From Mycobacterium ahvazicum (lineage in GTDB: Bacteria; Actinomycetota; Actinomycetes; Mycobacteriales; Mycobacteriaceae), in assembly GCF_900176255.2 (NCBI RefSeq), contig NZ_FXEG02000003.1:1612001-1676000 (forward strand): DNA of 64,000 bases, given 5' to 3'. Within the stretch, counting starts at the first letter, position 1, and the number at the start of each line of letters is the position of its first letter. This document shows positions 54,387 through 64,000 of this stretch, piece by piece. A model generated the notes under the pieces. The model did not search any database, was not told the origin of the DNA, and saw only the letters and a program-made list of their open reading frames with translations. The translations under genes and the position numbers were made by a program.

Positions 54387-55166
54387 ATGTCCACTTTCGT
54401 GGTTCCTGGAGCAGAGCTTGCGGTTGAACTGAGCGACGAGGGTGGTCATCCGGTTGTTCAATTGCACGGACTTACCTCCAGCCGCGCGCGTGACCGGGTA
54501 CTCAATCTCGACCTCGGCAGGGGCCTCAGCGGGACCCGACTGTTGCGGTACGACGCACGCGGCCATGGCAAGTCGACTGGGCGCAAGGTCGACGAGGATT
54601 ACCGATGGGAAAGCCTTGCCGAGGATCTTCTGCAGCTGCTCGACAAATGGTTTCCCGGCGAACGGGTGCACGGAGTCGGCCCGTCCATGGGTACCGGCAC
54701 GCTGCTGCACGCGGCTGCCCGCGAGCCGGACCGCTTCGCCGGCCTCACGCTCATGGTCCCGGCCACCGCGTGGGAAACCCGGCCCGCGCAGGCGGCCATC
54801 TACCGGGCTGCGGCCGAACTTATCGAAACCGAGGGAGTCGGGGCGTTCATCGCGTCGGCGCGTGGGGCGACTCCGCCGCCAGCCACGGTCGGCGCGCCCG
54901 AAACAGTTCCGGATGTGGCCGATGCACTGCTGCCGTCACTGTTTCGAGGCGCGGCTCTCAGCGACCTGCCCGCTCGCGAAGCGGTCGCACGAATCGATGT
55001 ACCGACGACGATTCTTGCCTGGGTCGGTGACCCGGCGCATCCGATGTCGACGGCGGAATCGCTTGCGACACTGATGCCGCGGTCAACGCTCACCGTGGCG
55101 CACGTCCCGGCCGATGTCGAGACCTGGCCCCAGATCCTGAGCCAAGACGTCGCCCGCAGAGGCTGA
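54387..55166 (+). CDS. Alpha/beta hydrolase (repeat copy)
   Basis: Repeat of 7147-7926; nucleophile Ser100 in GPSMG; ATG 54387. Confidence 0.9.
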   Translation: MSTFVVPGAELAVELSDEGGHPVVQLHGLTSSRARDRVLNLDLGRGLSGTRLLRYDARGHGKSTGRKVDEDYRWESLAEDLLQLLDKWFPGERVHGVGPSMGTGTLLHAAAREPDRFAGLTLMVPATAWETRPAQAAIYRAAAELIETEGVGAFIASARGATPPPATVGAPETVPDVADALLPSLFRGAALSDLPAREAVARIDVPTTILAWVGDPAHPMSTAESLATLMPRSTLTVAHVPADVETWPQILSQDVARRG

Positions 55167-55402
55167 CTTGTTCGGCCGATGAATACCGCTGCTATTGAGC
55201 GCACCGCCCGACCACGACGTCGGCCCAACGCGGCGGCGACGTCGTCAGGTGACCAGATTGGGACCGGTTGTCGCACAACGAGCTCAGACCTGAACCAGAT
55301 GTACCAACTGATGGATCCCCAGGCGACCAACCGTAACCGCTCCCGGACCGGCGCCGGCGAAGTCCGCAACAACGGAGCCACAGTCCTTGTCTCGCTTGCC
55401 TT

Positions 55403-56389
55403 TTAGCCTCGCTCGATTGAGTTTTTTCGAAGCAATGTTGGCTGCCGAAGGTCGGCCGAATCAGCCGAGATCGGCCCACGCAGTTGCCGCGCCGCGGCCG
55501 TGAACCAGCCGAGGTGGAATTCGTCACCGTCGGCCAAGAATGCCGAGCGAAGTTCGTACCAGGGCAGGCCCGGATGCCGGTGATGAACGCTGTGCAAATT
55601 GAATGCGAGGACGAATCGTTCCAAAGCTCGCGGCAGCCGAAGATTCAGCGCCTCCAACCGCGCGTCGAGCCGGGTGCCGTAGTGGTATGCGTTGTCCGCG
55701 ATAGAGATCAAAACCGCGCGCGCAGCGATCGCGACGGCCAGCATCCAAACGTGCCGACCGTAGGCGAAGCCCGCGGCCGCATACACCGCGCCCACCAAAA
55801 CCGCGTCCGAGCGGAACTCCCCCAGGTGCCGTCGGCTGATGCCCTCGAGCAACATGCCGCCGAACGTGTCGGGCGAGTCGAGCAGGCGCCCCAGGTAGCG
55901 CCAGAGCCGGCGCGGCGCGGCGACGAGCAACACTGAAGCGGCCTCAATGACGTAAAGCCCGCCCAGAAGGTGCAGGTAGTACGCGGGAGCCGCCGCAGCC
56001 CAACTTGAGGTTGCCGGATCAAAGACCTCGGTCCGCTCCCGGCGGGTCCGGTTGTACCGGTGATGCAACAGATGAGCGGACTTGAGCAGCACAAATGGCG
56101 CGCCATAGCCGATGGCAAGCACCCGACCGCAGCCATCGTTCCATTTCCTTTGCCGCATCAATGTGCCGTGGATGGCCTCGTGGATCAGCGACCAGAACGG
56201 CATCGAGAGCAGCGCGATCGGCGCCAGCAGCCATCCGAAGCCCGGATCCGCCGGCAGCAACCAGAGCGGCAGGACCAATAGCTGGAGGCATAGGCCGGCC
56301 AGCGCCACCGCCACTAACACGCACGAGGTGACGCGGCCAGACTTGCCATCTTGTTCGGCTCGCCAGGTCGACGACTGGATTACTGCCAT
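55403..56389 (-). CDS. Membrane desaturase-family protein (repeat copy)
   Basis: Repeat of 8163-9149; histidine boxes HEAIH, HLLHH and HSVHH all present. Confidence 0.88.
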   Translation of the reverse strand: MAVIQSSTWRAEQDGKSGRVTSCVLVAVALAGLCLQLLVLPLWLLPADPGFGWLLAPIALLSMPFWSLIHEAIHGTLMRQRKWNDGCGRVLAIGYGAPFVLLKSAHLLHHRYNRTRRERTEVFDPATSSWAAAAPAYYLHLLGGLYVIEAASVLLVAAPRRLWRYLGRLLDSPDTFGGMLLEGISRRHLGEFRSDAVLVGAVYAAAGFAYGRHVWMLAVAIAARAVLISIADNAYHYGTRLDARLEALNLRLPRALERFVLAFNLHSVHHRHPGLPWYELRSAFLADGDEFHLGWFTAAARQLRGPISADSADLRQPTLLRKNSIERG

Positions 56390-56466
56390 GACCGCCTGCT
56401 CCCCTGTTCAGGATCGGTTGACGCGATACGGGCCGGACCCCGCCGCGAACGGTGGCGGCCGCGCGC

Positions 56467-56874
56467 TCAGCGAACGGACGCCCCCTTGGTGCCAGCGCCC
56501 CTTCTGGCCAGCACGAGCAGCGCACCGGCGTAAAGGAAGTCCGACGCGGTGCCCACAATCACGGGGGGTGCAATCGTCACCGCGATGTCGGGTGTGGCCG
56601 CCAGCTCGTGGCCCACGTACAGCCAAATCGCACTCAGCGTCGAAGTTCCCAGCGCGGCCAACCAGAAGCCGCGCACGGGATTCGACGGCACGCGGAAAAG
56701 CCGTTCGAGCACCAGCACCGCCACCAGGGTCGCGATCACGCTCAGTGCCAGCTGTGCGAAGCCCGCGCGCACCGCGACCTCCAAGCCGAGCCGGTGGTGA
56801 GTAAACGCCGCCCAGCAACCGTATGCCCCGCCCCCGATCAGCGCGGCCAACACTGGCCGGGCGTGCTCCCTCAC
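56467..56874 (-). CDS. Small four-helix membrane protein (repeat copy)
   Basis: Repeat of 9227-9634; GTG start proposed at 56874. The 442-bp region that follows (56875-57316) corresponds to 9635-10076. Confidence 0.6.
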   Translation of the reverse strand: MREHARPVLAALIGGGAYGCWAAFTHHRLGLEVAVRAGFAQLALSVIATLVAVLVLERLFRVPSNPVRGFWLAALGTSTLSAIWLYVGHELAATPDIAVTIAPPVIVGTASDFLYAGALLVLARRGAGTKGASVR

Positions 56875-57208
56875 GCGCCCACAGCGGGTGGCCGGTACCC
56901 GATCGACGCGAGCAGTTCTGTGACATGCAATTTGATGGAAGGTGAATTGATGGTGAGAGAATTTATCTCGTCGAAAACCGCAGTACGCATGACAACCCTT
57001 TTTCTTGGGTACGTTAAGCATTGATTCATCTTGCCGCTATTGCATTCTTCGCGAACATCCTCGCATCGCAGTGGCTAATCCGCAATGACATCGGCTCCGA
57101 TTCCCGCGTCTCGAGCCAGTGGTAGCCCTCCGGCGGGCAAGATAACCTGTCAGTCCCGTTGCCATTACATGGCCGGTCGGTGACGAAACATGTTGGCCGG
57201 CGCGTGTG

Positions 57209-57238
57209 TTGAGCGAATAACGAGGTTGCGGCTAGGGT
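57209..57238 (+). promoter_or_regulatory. Candidate promoter for dioxygenase pair (repeat copy)
   Basis: TTGAGC and TAGGGT with an 18-bp spacer, as at 9969-9998. Confidence 0.35.
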
Positions 57239-57316
57239 CGGGTCGGGCCCTTCGGGACCTGGACAGGATCGGCCCTATATGTATTGCGAGATAGCGGCCA
57301 CAGAAAGGCTGAATTC

Positions 57317-58159
57317 ATGGCAGGTTCCGTCCGGCGCACCGCGGGAATCGAAGACACTTTGAACCGGCCTGGACTCATAAATCGTGCGTTGATGCATATA
57401 GTCGAATGGGCCCAGGAGCTCAACGAGAAGTACGCGAAACTCGGTAATCGACCGATGTATGACGTCGAGGAGTTTCCGTGGGCGATGGACATCGAGCGTG
57501 AATGGCACCAGGTCCGCGCCGAACTCGATAGCCTGCTAATCCGCAAGGAGGAGCTGCCCGGCTGCCACGAGATCTTGAGTGAGCTGCGCTCGATCAGCAC
57601 CGACCGCGACTGGAAAACGTTCGTCTTGGCCTGCTACGGCGCCAAGTCGGCCGAGGCCATTCGCCGGTGCCCGCAAACGTGGCGCATCCTGCACACGATC
57701 CCGGGTATGAAGACGGCGATGTTCTCGGTCCTCGAGCCGGGAAAGCACCTCAAGCCACATCGCGGACCCTACAACGGCGTGCTCCGCCTCCACCTCGGCC
57801 TGCTCGTGCCGGACGCCGCGCCCGGCACGGTTGCGATCAGCGTGGACGACACCGTCTGCGAGTGGGACGAAGGCAAGATCCTGATCTTCGACGACTCATA
57901 CGAGCACGAGGCGTGGAACCGCTCCAACGAAACCCGCGTCGTGCTGTTCGTCGACTTCGTCAAGCCGCTGCGTTTCCCGGCCTCCCTCGTCAATTGGCTG
58001 CTCCTCAACATCGCCGCCTTCACCCCGTTCATCAGGGAGGGAAAGAAGGCGCACAAGAAATGGGAGAAGACCTTTTACCGAAACGGGGACTCGCTGGACA
58101 CTGCCGCGCCGTCAGCGCCCGCCGTTGTCCCGACGCAACGCTCGAGCCGTGCGGTTTAA
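57317..58159 (+). CDS. AspH/LpxO-type dioxygenase, first (repeat copy)
   Basis: Repeat of 10077-10919; His148, His197, His159 and Arg207 conserved. Confidence 0.85.
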   Translation: MAGSVRRTAGIEDTLNRPGLINRALMHIVEWAQELNEKYAKLGNRPMYDVEEFPWAMDIEREWHQVRAELDSLLIRKEELPGCHEILSELRSISTDRDWKTFVLACYGAKSAEAIRRCPQTWRILHTIPGMKTAMFSVLEPGKHLKPHRGPYNGVLRLHLGLLVPDAAPGTVAISVDDTVCEWDEGKILIFDDSYEHEAWNRSNETRVVLFVDFVKPLRFPASLVNWLLLNIAAFTPFIREGKKAHKKWEKTFYRNGDSLDTAAPSAPAVVPTQRSSRAV

Positions 58160-58177
58160 GCCGTACGAGCGAGCGGA

Positions 58178-58948
58178 ATGTTCTCTAGGACAGCCGAATA
58201 CAAGATGGTAGGGCTCAAGTCCGGCCGCGAACTGATCATCGCCTTCGGCCTCTGGCTGTTACCGATCATCGACTGGATCATGATGCGGTTCGCGGCGACT
58301 GAGGAATACCAGGTCTTCCCGAACGAAGTGTTTCCCTGGACGACCGACCTCGCCGAGAGCTGGACCGCCATCCGCGACGAGGCCCGGGAGGTGATGCGCG
58401 ACCCGATGTCGGTTCCCGCGTTGCGCGAGATTTCGGTCGATCATGAAAAGATCGCGGTCGATGAGCGCTGGCGCTCCTTTTTCCTTTGGGGCTACGGGAT
58501 CCGCAGCGAGGTCAACTGCGGCCGCTGCCCAGAGACGGCGCGGGCCCTCGAGCGCATCCCGGGCCTGATGACCGCCATGTACTCGGTAATGCTGCCCGGC
58601 GCACACGTGCCGCGCCATACCGGGCCGACCAAGGCCATCGTCACCGCCCATCTGGGCCTCACCGTGCCGCGTGACCGCCAGAACTGTCGGATGACGATCG
58701 GCGACCATGAGGTGGTGTGGCAGGAGGGCCACATCGCGATCTTTGACGACATGTTCCCGCACGAGGTGTGGAACGACACCGAGGATCACCGCGTGATCCT
58801 GCTGCTTCACGTGAAGCGGCCGCTGCGCTTCCCCGGCTCGCTGGTGCGCGACACCTTGTTCGGTCTGTTACGGGCGAGTCCTTTCGTGCGCGACGGGGTG
58901 CGCAATATTGAGCGGTGGCACCAGAGGCAAGCTGCCGCAATGGATTAA
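58178..58948 (+). CDS. AspH/LpxO-type dioxygenase, second (repeat copy)
   Basis: Repeat of 10938-11708; membrane-anchor helix and His147, His195, Arg205 present. The 329-bp gene-free stretch after it (58949-59277) carries the DosR-like box at 59086-59105. Confidence 0.85.
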   Translation: MFSRTAEYKMVGLKSGRELIIAFGLWLLPIIDWIMMRFAATEEYQVFPNEVFPWTTDLAESWTAIRDEAREVMRDPMSVPALREISVDHEKIAVDERWRSFFLWGYGIRSEVNCGRCPETARALERIPGLMTAMYSVMLPGAHVPRHTGPTKAIVTAHLGLTVPRDRQNCRMTIGDHEVVWQEGHIAIFDDMFPHEVWNDTEDHRVILLLHVKRPLRFPGSLVRDTLFGLLRASPFVRDGVRNIERWHQRQAAAMD

Positions 58949-59277
58949 CGGTGCGCCTTCGTCGTGACTGTCGGCGGACAGATTGTCACCGCCACCCTGA
59001 ATCGCCCGTACGCACCCGACATCGTCCCGAGCGGCCACATCCCCTAAGCGCCGTGGGTCATGGGCGGGTCAGCATTCGCAGACAACTGGAGTCTTTAGTC
59101 CCTAGTGGCCGGTCCGGTACCGACGCGACGATGGGGTTCTGGGCGCAAGTCAGCAGGCACCCAGATGGGCCCGCGTCGGATCCGGATTCAGCACCCTTCC
59201 GGCGCGGGCCCGCTTACAGCATCACCGAAAGCCATCGCCTTGGTAGCCGCGACGGCCCGACGGTTGGGGTCAACAAC

Positions 59278-59526
59278 ATGAATTGGCGTGTGATCATCTA
59301 TGCGGACATCCCTCACCAGGGCCCCGCAAGACCGTTTGTCGAGCAATCGCCGATGTTCACCGACTGGGAATCCATCGGTGGCACACAGCGCAGAGTCACG
59401 CTAACCGTGCCAGACACCGCCGCCGACGATCCCGGCTCGGCGTGTGAGGTCGCCAAGCGAGAACTTGAGAAACGCCTCACTATGTTGCGGGGCATCAGTG
59501 ACTGCGTCGCAACTCCTCTGGACTAG
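59278..59526 (+). CDS. Small hypothetical protein (repeat copy)
   Basis: Repeat of 12038-12286; 82 residues, ends 3 bp before the protease gene. Confidence 0.5.
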   Translation: MNWRVIIYADIPHQGPARPFVEQSPMFTDWESIGGTQRRVTLTVPDTAADDPGSACEVAKRELEKRLTMLRGISDCVATPLD

Positions 59527-59529
59527 TCG

Positions 59530-60207
59530 GTGAAGCGCACAAGCCGCGTCTCGGTCCATGCCACGGCAGTATGGTTTCGGAGTCTCGCGATCGGAAGTGC
59601 CGTGCTGATTGGGGCCACGGCGCTCGCCGCCATGGCGCGAGCCGCCGCACCTCCGATGCCGGGCGTCGAGGTCGACGATGAAAGCGGCAGATGCACAGCG
59701 GGTTTCGCGACTCAAGGCAGCGATAACAGCTACTACCTGTTGACCAGTGGGCACTGCGATGCGCACGACGGTTCGATATGGACTTACGAGCAGGATGTCC
59801 CGCTGGGAAGAATCACCGCGAGCGAGAACGATGGCGATAACAAGGACGCCGCCATCATCCGCCTTGACCCGAGCGTCGGGGTACCGGTGGGAGATGTCGG
59901 CGGCAAGTACCCGGTCCGAGATGTCCTGAGTCCCTCCCAGATTCAGGTGGGCACGCCGTTCTGCAAGCTCGGCGCGGTCACCGGTGAGACTTGCGGCACC
60001 GTCAAGAGCGTCGACGACGGAGTGGTCGAAGCCAGCGTCTACAGCTTGAAAGGCGACAGCGGGAGCCCTGGCTTCGTGAAGAACGCGGACGGCAGCGTTA
60101 GCGCAGTCGGCATCTTGATGTCTTCACCGGAAGGTGACGACCATACGACGTACTTCACACTCGTGTATCCACTGCTCGGCCGGTGGGGCTTGCGCATTCT
60201 CCCCTGA
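59530..60207 (+). CDS. Secreted serine protease (repeat copy)
   Basis: Repeat of 12290-12967; signal peptide and His75/Asp106/Ser177 triad. Confidence 0.88.
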   Translation: MKRTSRVSVHATAVWFRSLAIGSAVLIGATALAAMARAAAPPMPGVEVDDESGRCTAGFATQGSDNSYYLLTSGHCDAHDGSIWTYEQDVPLGRITASENDGDNKDAAIIRLDPSVGVPVGDVGGKYPVRDVLSPSQIQVGTPFCKLGAVTGETCGTVKSVDDGVVEASVYSLKGDSGSPGFVKNADGSVSAVGILMSSPEGDDHTTYFTLVYPLLGRWGLRILP

Positions 60208-60235
60208 GCATGGCTGAAGGATCGGCTTGGCATTC

Positions 60236-60802
60236 TCACACCGCCTTGGCCGCGTCGACCTGGTCCCGGCCGTATTCGATGACAGGTGGCGAATCGCCGT
60301 ACACGTTGAGGGTGTGGATAAAGCGATGCAACCCCATGACGCCCGCACAGGTGAACCCGAGTTCGATGATCTGTGCCGCGGTGAAGTGCTCACCCAGCCG
60401 CTGGTAGAACTCGTCGTCGATCGCATGATGGTCCGCCGAGAGCAGATCGAGGAACTCGACCGCCAGCTGCTCCTGTGGGGTGAGCGTGTCGTGGCCCGGC
60501 GCGAGCAGGCAGACGACGTCCTCGTCGGTGATCGAATCATGTTTGCGCGACTGGCTGCACGGCTCACATTCACCGAGTTGGGCGCTGCGGATGCGCAATA
60601 GCTCGAGAATGCGTCCGCCGAGCAGAGTGCCGGCACCGAGGTGGGTCCGCGCCGTGTTCACCTGTTCGAGCTGCGCGCTGCGATAGGCGAAGATCTGCAA
60701 CGGTACCGGCGTCGCGTAGAGCCCGGCGGCCACGCCGGCATCGACGATCTCGCGCGAGTGCGCGCTGAGTTCTTCCATCGGGATTGGTGCAATACGCGGC
60801 AT
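60236..60802 (-). CDS. AhpD-like protein (repeat copy)
   Basis: Repeat of 12996-13562; redox pair Cys79/Cys82. Confidence 0.82.
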   Translation of the reverse strand: MPRIAPIPMEELSAHSREIVDAGVAAGLYATPVPLQIFAYRSAQLEQVNTARTHLGAGTLLGGRILELLRIRSAQLGECEPCSQSRKHDSITDEDVVCLLAPGHDTLTPQEQLAVEFLDLLSADHHAIDDEFYQRLGEHFTAAQIIELGFTCAGVMGLHRFIHTLNVYGDSPPVIEYGRDQVDAAKAV

Positions 60803-60847
60803 TAATTCAGGCTATCTTTTGCGTGCGGCACTGAAAAGGAGAAATCG

Positions 60848-61636
60848 ATGTCCAGACTCGCCGGAAAGGTCGCAATAGTTACCGGAGGGGCTGGCGGGAT
60901 TGGTGCGGCGACCGCGGCCGAATTGGCCCGTGAAGGCGCGGCGGTTGCCGTCGTCGATATCGATGAAGTCAAAGCCGAAGAGGTCGCCGACCGGATTCGG
61001 CACAGCGGCGCGCGAGCAATCGGCCTCGGCGGCGATCTTGCCGAGGAAGACGTGGCGCGCTCGGTGGTGCACGCCACCGTCGCAGAGTTCGGGCGCATCG
61101 ATGTCCTGCACAACAATGCGGCGCTGACGGCCAGCAGCTTCCTGGCCCGCGACACCACCGTCTCCGAGATGCCTCTCGATGTGTGGCAGCGATCCATGGA
61201 GGCCAACCTCGGCAGTCAGCTGCTGATGTGCAAACACGCCGTGCCCGAAATGCGAAGCACCGGTGGCGGTTCCATCGTCAACATGTCGTCGGGCGCGGCG
61301 CTCTCGGGTGACCGCACCCGCCTGGCTTACGGCGTCTCGAAGGCGGGGGTGCACGCCCTGACGATGTATGTGGCCACCAGCGAAGGCAAGGCCGGCATCC
61401 GGGCGAACACGATCGTGCCCGGCTTGATCCTGACCGACGCCGTGCGCGCGCACCTGTCCCCCGACATCCTCGACGGCCTGGGCCGGGCCACGCTGACGCC
61501 GTACGTAGGACAGCCACAAGACGTCGCAGAACTTGTTCTTTTTCTGGCTTCCGAGCAGTCCCGCTACATCACGGGACAAATGATTTCTATTGACGGCGGG
61601 ATGTCAGCGCATGTCTCGATGAATACCGGCGATTAA
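60848..61636 (+). CDS. SDR oxidoreductase, first (repeat copy)
   Basis: Repeat of 13608-14396; ribosome site AAGGAG at 60836-60841, Tyr161/Lys165. Confidence 0.92.
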   Translation: MSRLAGKVAIVTGGAGGIGAATAAELAREGAAVAVVDIDEVKAEEVADRIRHSGARAIGLGGDLAEEDVARSVVHATVAEFGRIDVLHNNAALTASSFLARDTTVSEMPLDVWQRSMEANLGSQLLMCKHAVPEMRSTGGGSIVNMSSGAALSGDRTRLAYGVSKAGVHALTMYVATSEGKAGIRANTIVPGLILTDAVRAHLSPDILDGLGRATLTPYVGQPQDVAELVLFLASEQSRYITGQMISIDGGMSAHVSMNTGD

Positions 61637-61698
61637 TTAGTCGCAGCGGTTATCAACACAACCGCGATGGCGACCGGCGGACGTGAATTAACGAATCG

Positions 61699-62511
61699 TT
61701 ATTGAGTTGTCGGTCCGAGAGCGTATGCCCCGGTTTCCGGGTGGTGGTACCAGCCGCTGGCGGCATGGGTGCCCCCGTCGACGTGGATCGTTTGGCCGGT
61801 GACGTAGCTGGACATGTCGGAGGCGAGAAACACTGCCGCCCCGGCCATTTCGTCGACGTGACCCGCGCGTCCCATCGGGACCGTGAAGCCCATCCGCTGC
61901 TGGGATCCCGGCGGCGCGATCTGCTCGAGACCTTCGGTCCAGGTGATGTCGGGGGCCAGCGCGTTGACCCTGATGCCGTGCGGTGCGAGTTCGAGCGCGG
62001 CGGTCTTGGTGTAGTTGATGACACCGGCCTTGGCGGCCGCGTAGGTCGCATAGCCGGGTGCGGCACGCACGCCCTCGATCGAGGTGACGCTGATGATGCT
62101 GCCGGGCAGCTTCTGCTCGACGAGGACGCGGGCCACTCGCTGCGTGCAGAGATAGACATGCCGCAGGTTCGACTTGTACAGGGCATCCCAGCCGTTCTCG
62201 CTGGTGTCGAGGATTCCCGACCAGAAGACACCGCCCGCGTTGTTGACCAGGATTGACACCGTCCCGAGCTCGCCCGCGGTCTGTTCCAGCGCGGCGTCGA
62301 CCGCGGCGCTGTCCCGAACGTCCACCGGAATGCCCAGAGCGCCGATCTCGTCGGCGGCGGCCGCGCAGGTATCGGGGTTGCGTTCCCAGATCGCGACTCG
62401 CGCACCGAATGCCGTCAGCCCGGCCGCGATGCCGCGCCCGATGCCCGCACCGCCGCCGGTGACGACCGCGACGCGGTTGGTCAGCAGCACGCTGGCGGGG
62501 GTGAGTGCCAT
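61699..62511 (-). CDS. SDR oxidoreductase, second (repeat copy)
   Basis: Repeat of 14459-15271; Tyr157/Lys161, ATG 62511. Confidence 0.9.
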   Translation of the reverse strand: MALTPASVLLTNRVAVVTGGGAGIGRGIAAGLTAFGARVAIWERNPDTCAAAADEIGALGIPVDVRDSAAVDAALEQTAGELGTVSILVNNAGGVFWSGILDTSENGWDALYKSNLRHVYLCTQRVARVLVEQKLPGSIISVTSIEGVRAAPGYATYAAAKAGVINYTKTAALELAPHGIRVNALAPDITWTEGLEQIAPPGSQQRMGFTVPMGRAGHVDEMAGAAVFLASDMSSYVTGQTIHVDGGTHAASGWYHHPETGAYALGPTTQ

Positions 62512-62604
62512 GGAGTCGACTATAGAACAATCCCACTTCAAGGCTTACAGTTCTCACTAAATATGTTCGATATGTAACGCATGGCTAGTTCCAGGGAGGC
62601 TGCG

Positions 62605-63594
62605 ATGGCCAGCACGATCTTCGTCACCGGCGCCACCGGTCAGACCGGCGGCAACGTCTGTGAGCAGTTGATCGAGCGCGGCGACCACGTCCGCGCCCTG
62701 GTGCGCAATCCCGACGACGCGGTCGCGCTGGCCGAGATCGGCGTCGAGTTGGTCAAGGGCGATATCAGCGACACCGATGATGTGCTCCATGCGGCCAAGG
62801 GCGCCGAGGCCGCGATCCACTGCGCCGCGCTGCTGGGCGGTGCCAGTCAGGACCTCGACGACTTCAAGGCCGTCAATGTCGACGGCACGACAAACGTCCT
62901 AGACGCGGGCAAGGCGCACGGCATGCGCCGAGTCGTCGCCCTGAGCACCGCCACCTTCCTCGACCTGAGCACGGGCGTCGATTTCGAAGAGGCGCCATTG
63001 CTCGAGAACCCGCCCAACGACCCCTACACCGTCACCAAGCTCGCCGCCTTTCAGGAGGCCCACCGGCGCGCGGACGCCGGCGACGACGTGCTGACGTGTC
63101 ACCCGGGCGCCATCTTCGGGCCCGGCCTGGTGGTGGAACGCGCGTTGCACCGCACCAGTTTCAATCGGGTGCTGTTGGCGGGCATGCGCGGAAAGATCAA
63201 GCGCTACTTGGCTTTTCCGGTGACCTGGGTGGCCGGAGCGGATGTCGCGAAGGGCTCGATCGCCGCGCTGGACAACGGGGTGGCCGGCGAGCGCTACCTG
63301 TTGGTCGGCCGGCCCGAGGACACCTTCAGCACGGCGGGCGGCATCAACCGCGCCTGCGAGGTGGCCGGAATCGAGCACCGCGTCGAGGATCTCGACTACC
63401 GCACCGATTCCGCGGCGCTGACCGCCGAATTCGGGCCCACCCTGATGGCCATCGCGGAAGCCGCGGCCCGCAGCGAGCGTAAGCCCAGAACCAAAGACAA
63501 CCTGACCGCCCGGCGCCTCGGGTATGTGCCGATGTCCTTCGACGATGGGCTGCGGCTGTTGATCTCGTGGCTGCGCAAACTCGGCAAGCTGTAG
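62605..63594 (+). CDS. Epimerase/reductase, extended SDR (repeat copy)
   Basis: Repeat of 15365-16354; GATGQTG loop, Tyr141/Lys145, ATG 62605 after AGGGAGG. Confidence 0.88.
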   Translation: MASTIFVTGATGQTGGNVCEQLIERGDHVRALVRNPDDAVALAEIGVELVKGDISDTDDVLHAAKGAEAAIHCAALLGGASQDLDDFKAVNVDGTTNVLDAGKAHGMRRVVALSTATFLDLSTGVDFEEAPLLENPPNDPYTVTKLAAFQEAHRRADAGDDVLTCHPGAIFGPGLVVERALHRTSFNRVLLAGMRGKIKRYLAFPVTWVAGADVAKGSIAALDNGVAGERYLLVGRPEDTFSTAGGINRACEVAGIEHRVEDLDYRTDSAALTAEFGPTLMAIAEAAARSERKPRTKDNLTARRLGYVPMSFDDGLRLLISWLRKLGKL

Positions 63595-63605
63595 GGGCCG
63601 CCACG

Positions 63606-64000
63606 GTGTCGACCGCCGAATCGCGCAGACCCCGTTCAGATCACGGAGATCTGTCCGACCGAATCCTGGACGCGGCGCAGCGGCTGATCTTCCGGACCGG
63701 CGCCCGCAAACTGTCACTGTCGGACGTGGCAACGCTGGCCGGGGTGTCGAGACCCACCATCTATCGCTACTTCGTGTCCAAAGAAGACCTGATCGACGCG
63801 ATGGGAAAACGCGAACGCCGTCGGTTCGGTACGGCGATGGACGACGCGATGTCGGGAGTCGTCGGTGTCGCACGATTGGAGGCGGCGCTCGACGTCGTCG
63901 CAGCATTCCTCGAGGCTCAGCCGCCCGGGCGGCTGCTCGACCTCGAGCCGGGCTTCGCCCACGACCAGATGGCCGCGGCACTACCCATGATCACCCAAGG
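63606..64000 (+). CDS. TetR-family regulator, cut by window end
   Basis: First 131 codons of the regulator that is complete at 16366-16944. The helix-turn-helix is included; the rest of the ligand-binding domain lies beyond the window. Confidence 0.88.
   Translation, partial: MSTAESRRPRSDHGDLSDRILDAAQRLIFRTGARKLSLSDVATLAGVSRPTIYRYFVSKEDLIDAMGKRERRRFGTAMDDAMSGVVGVARLEAALDVVAAFLEAQPPGRLLDLEPGFAHDQMAAALPMITQ

Larger units (their letters stand above)
47241..64000. repeat. Long direct repeat, copy 2
   Basis: Same sequence as 1-16760, offset 47240. All genes below from 47886 to 64000 are second views of those already described and should not be counted as extra gene copies unless a true tandem duplication is shown. 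Confidence 0.95.

Noticed and set aside
47241..64000. Real 16.8-kb tandem gene duplication
   Set aside because: The repeat is limited only by the window ends and starts mid-thrC with no repeat or mobile element at the edge; a wrap-around explains it fully.

Overview
The window is mycobacterial chromosomal DNA. It is GC-rich and carries mycobacterial hallmarks: a b-delta fused ATP synthase subunit, an AtpA with a lysine-rich C-terminal tail, MurA with Asp in place of the catalytic Cys, DUF732 secreted proteins, and the gene order cysD-cysN-rrf2 ... argS-lysA-hom-thrC-thrB-rho-rpmE-prfA-prmC-tsaC-wecA-atpIBEFHAGDC-DUF2550/pduO-murA-rrs known from the M. tuberculosis chromosome (Rv1285 to rrs). 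The 5' part of a 16S rRNA gene agrees with Mycobacterium, probably a slow grower. Species cannot be fixed, because the later part of that 16S fragment is foreign.

The window contains about 47.2 kb of unique sequence. Bases 1-16760 recur at 47241-64000 in the same orientation with a constant offset of 47240; the gene models coincide throughout and every stretch I compared is identical. thrC runs intact across the wrap point (46807-47889) and is cut only by the window's left edge. This is what a 47,240-bp sequence treated as circular looks like when read past its origin. The circle closes at 27660-28030, where a cysD lacking its 5' end meets about 125 bp of repeat-rich DNA and then a 16S fragment that switches between Mycobacterium and E. 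coli type sequence. I read this closure as an assembly artefact rather than a real plasmid or excised circle.

Layout on unique coordinates. 1-5053 (minus): thrC, hom, lysA and argS, overlapping by 4 bp at each boundary. 5178-5250: tRNA-Arg(CCG). 5300-24518: a 19-kb block of accessory genes on both strands. It holds a condensation-domain/GNAT fusion, an alpha/beta hydrolase, a membrane desaturase, a small membrane protein, two AspH/LpxO-type dioxygenases, a secreted serine protease, an AhpD-like protein, two SDRs, an epimerase-type reductase with a TetR regulator, four small secreted proteins, a DUF1345 membrane protein, a Nudix hydrolase, a ketosteroid-isomerase fold protein, a potassium channel with two RCK domains, an LLM/F420-type oxidoreductase and two VOC proteins. 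24529-27660 (minus): Rrf2 regulator, CysN/CysC and truncated CysD (sulfate activation). 27661-28749: junction, rrs fragment, rrn leader and two tandem rrn promoters. 28750-31127: murA, pduO and a DUF2550 gene. 31145-39071: the ATP synthase operon. 39296-43475: wecA, tsaC, prmC, prfA, rpmE. 43705-46804: rho and thrB. 46807-47240 completes thrC, after which the repeat begins.

The housekeeping genes form a coherent set covering aspartate-family amino acid synthesis, translation termination, energy conversion and cell-wall precursors. The accessory block looks like lipid or small-molecule modification. Its most intriguing part is the group of two Fe(II)/2-oxoglutarate hydroxylases with a desaturase, a membrane protein, a hydrolase and a condensation-GNAT protein (5.3-11.7 kb). 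No phage, transposase, CRISPR array or plasmid replication gene was found.
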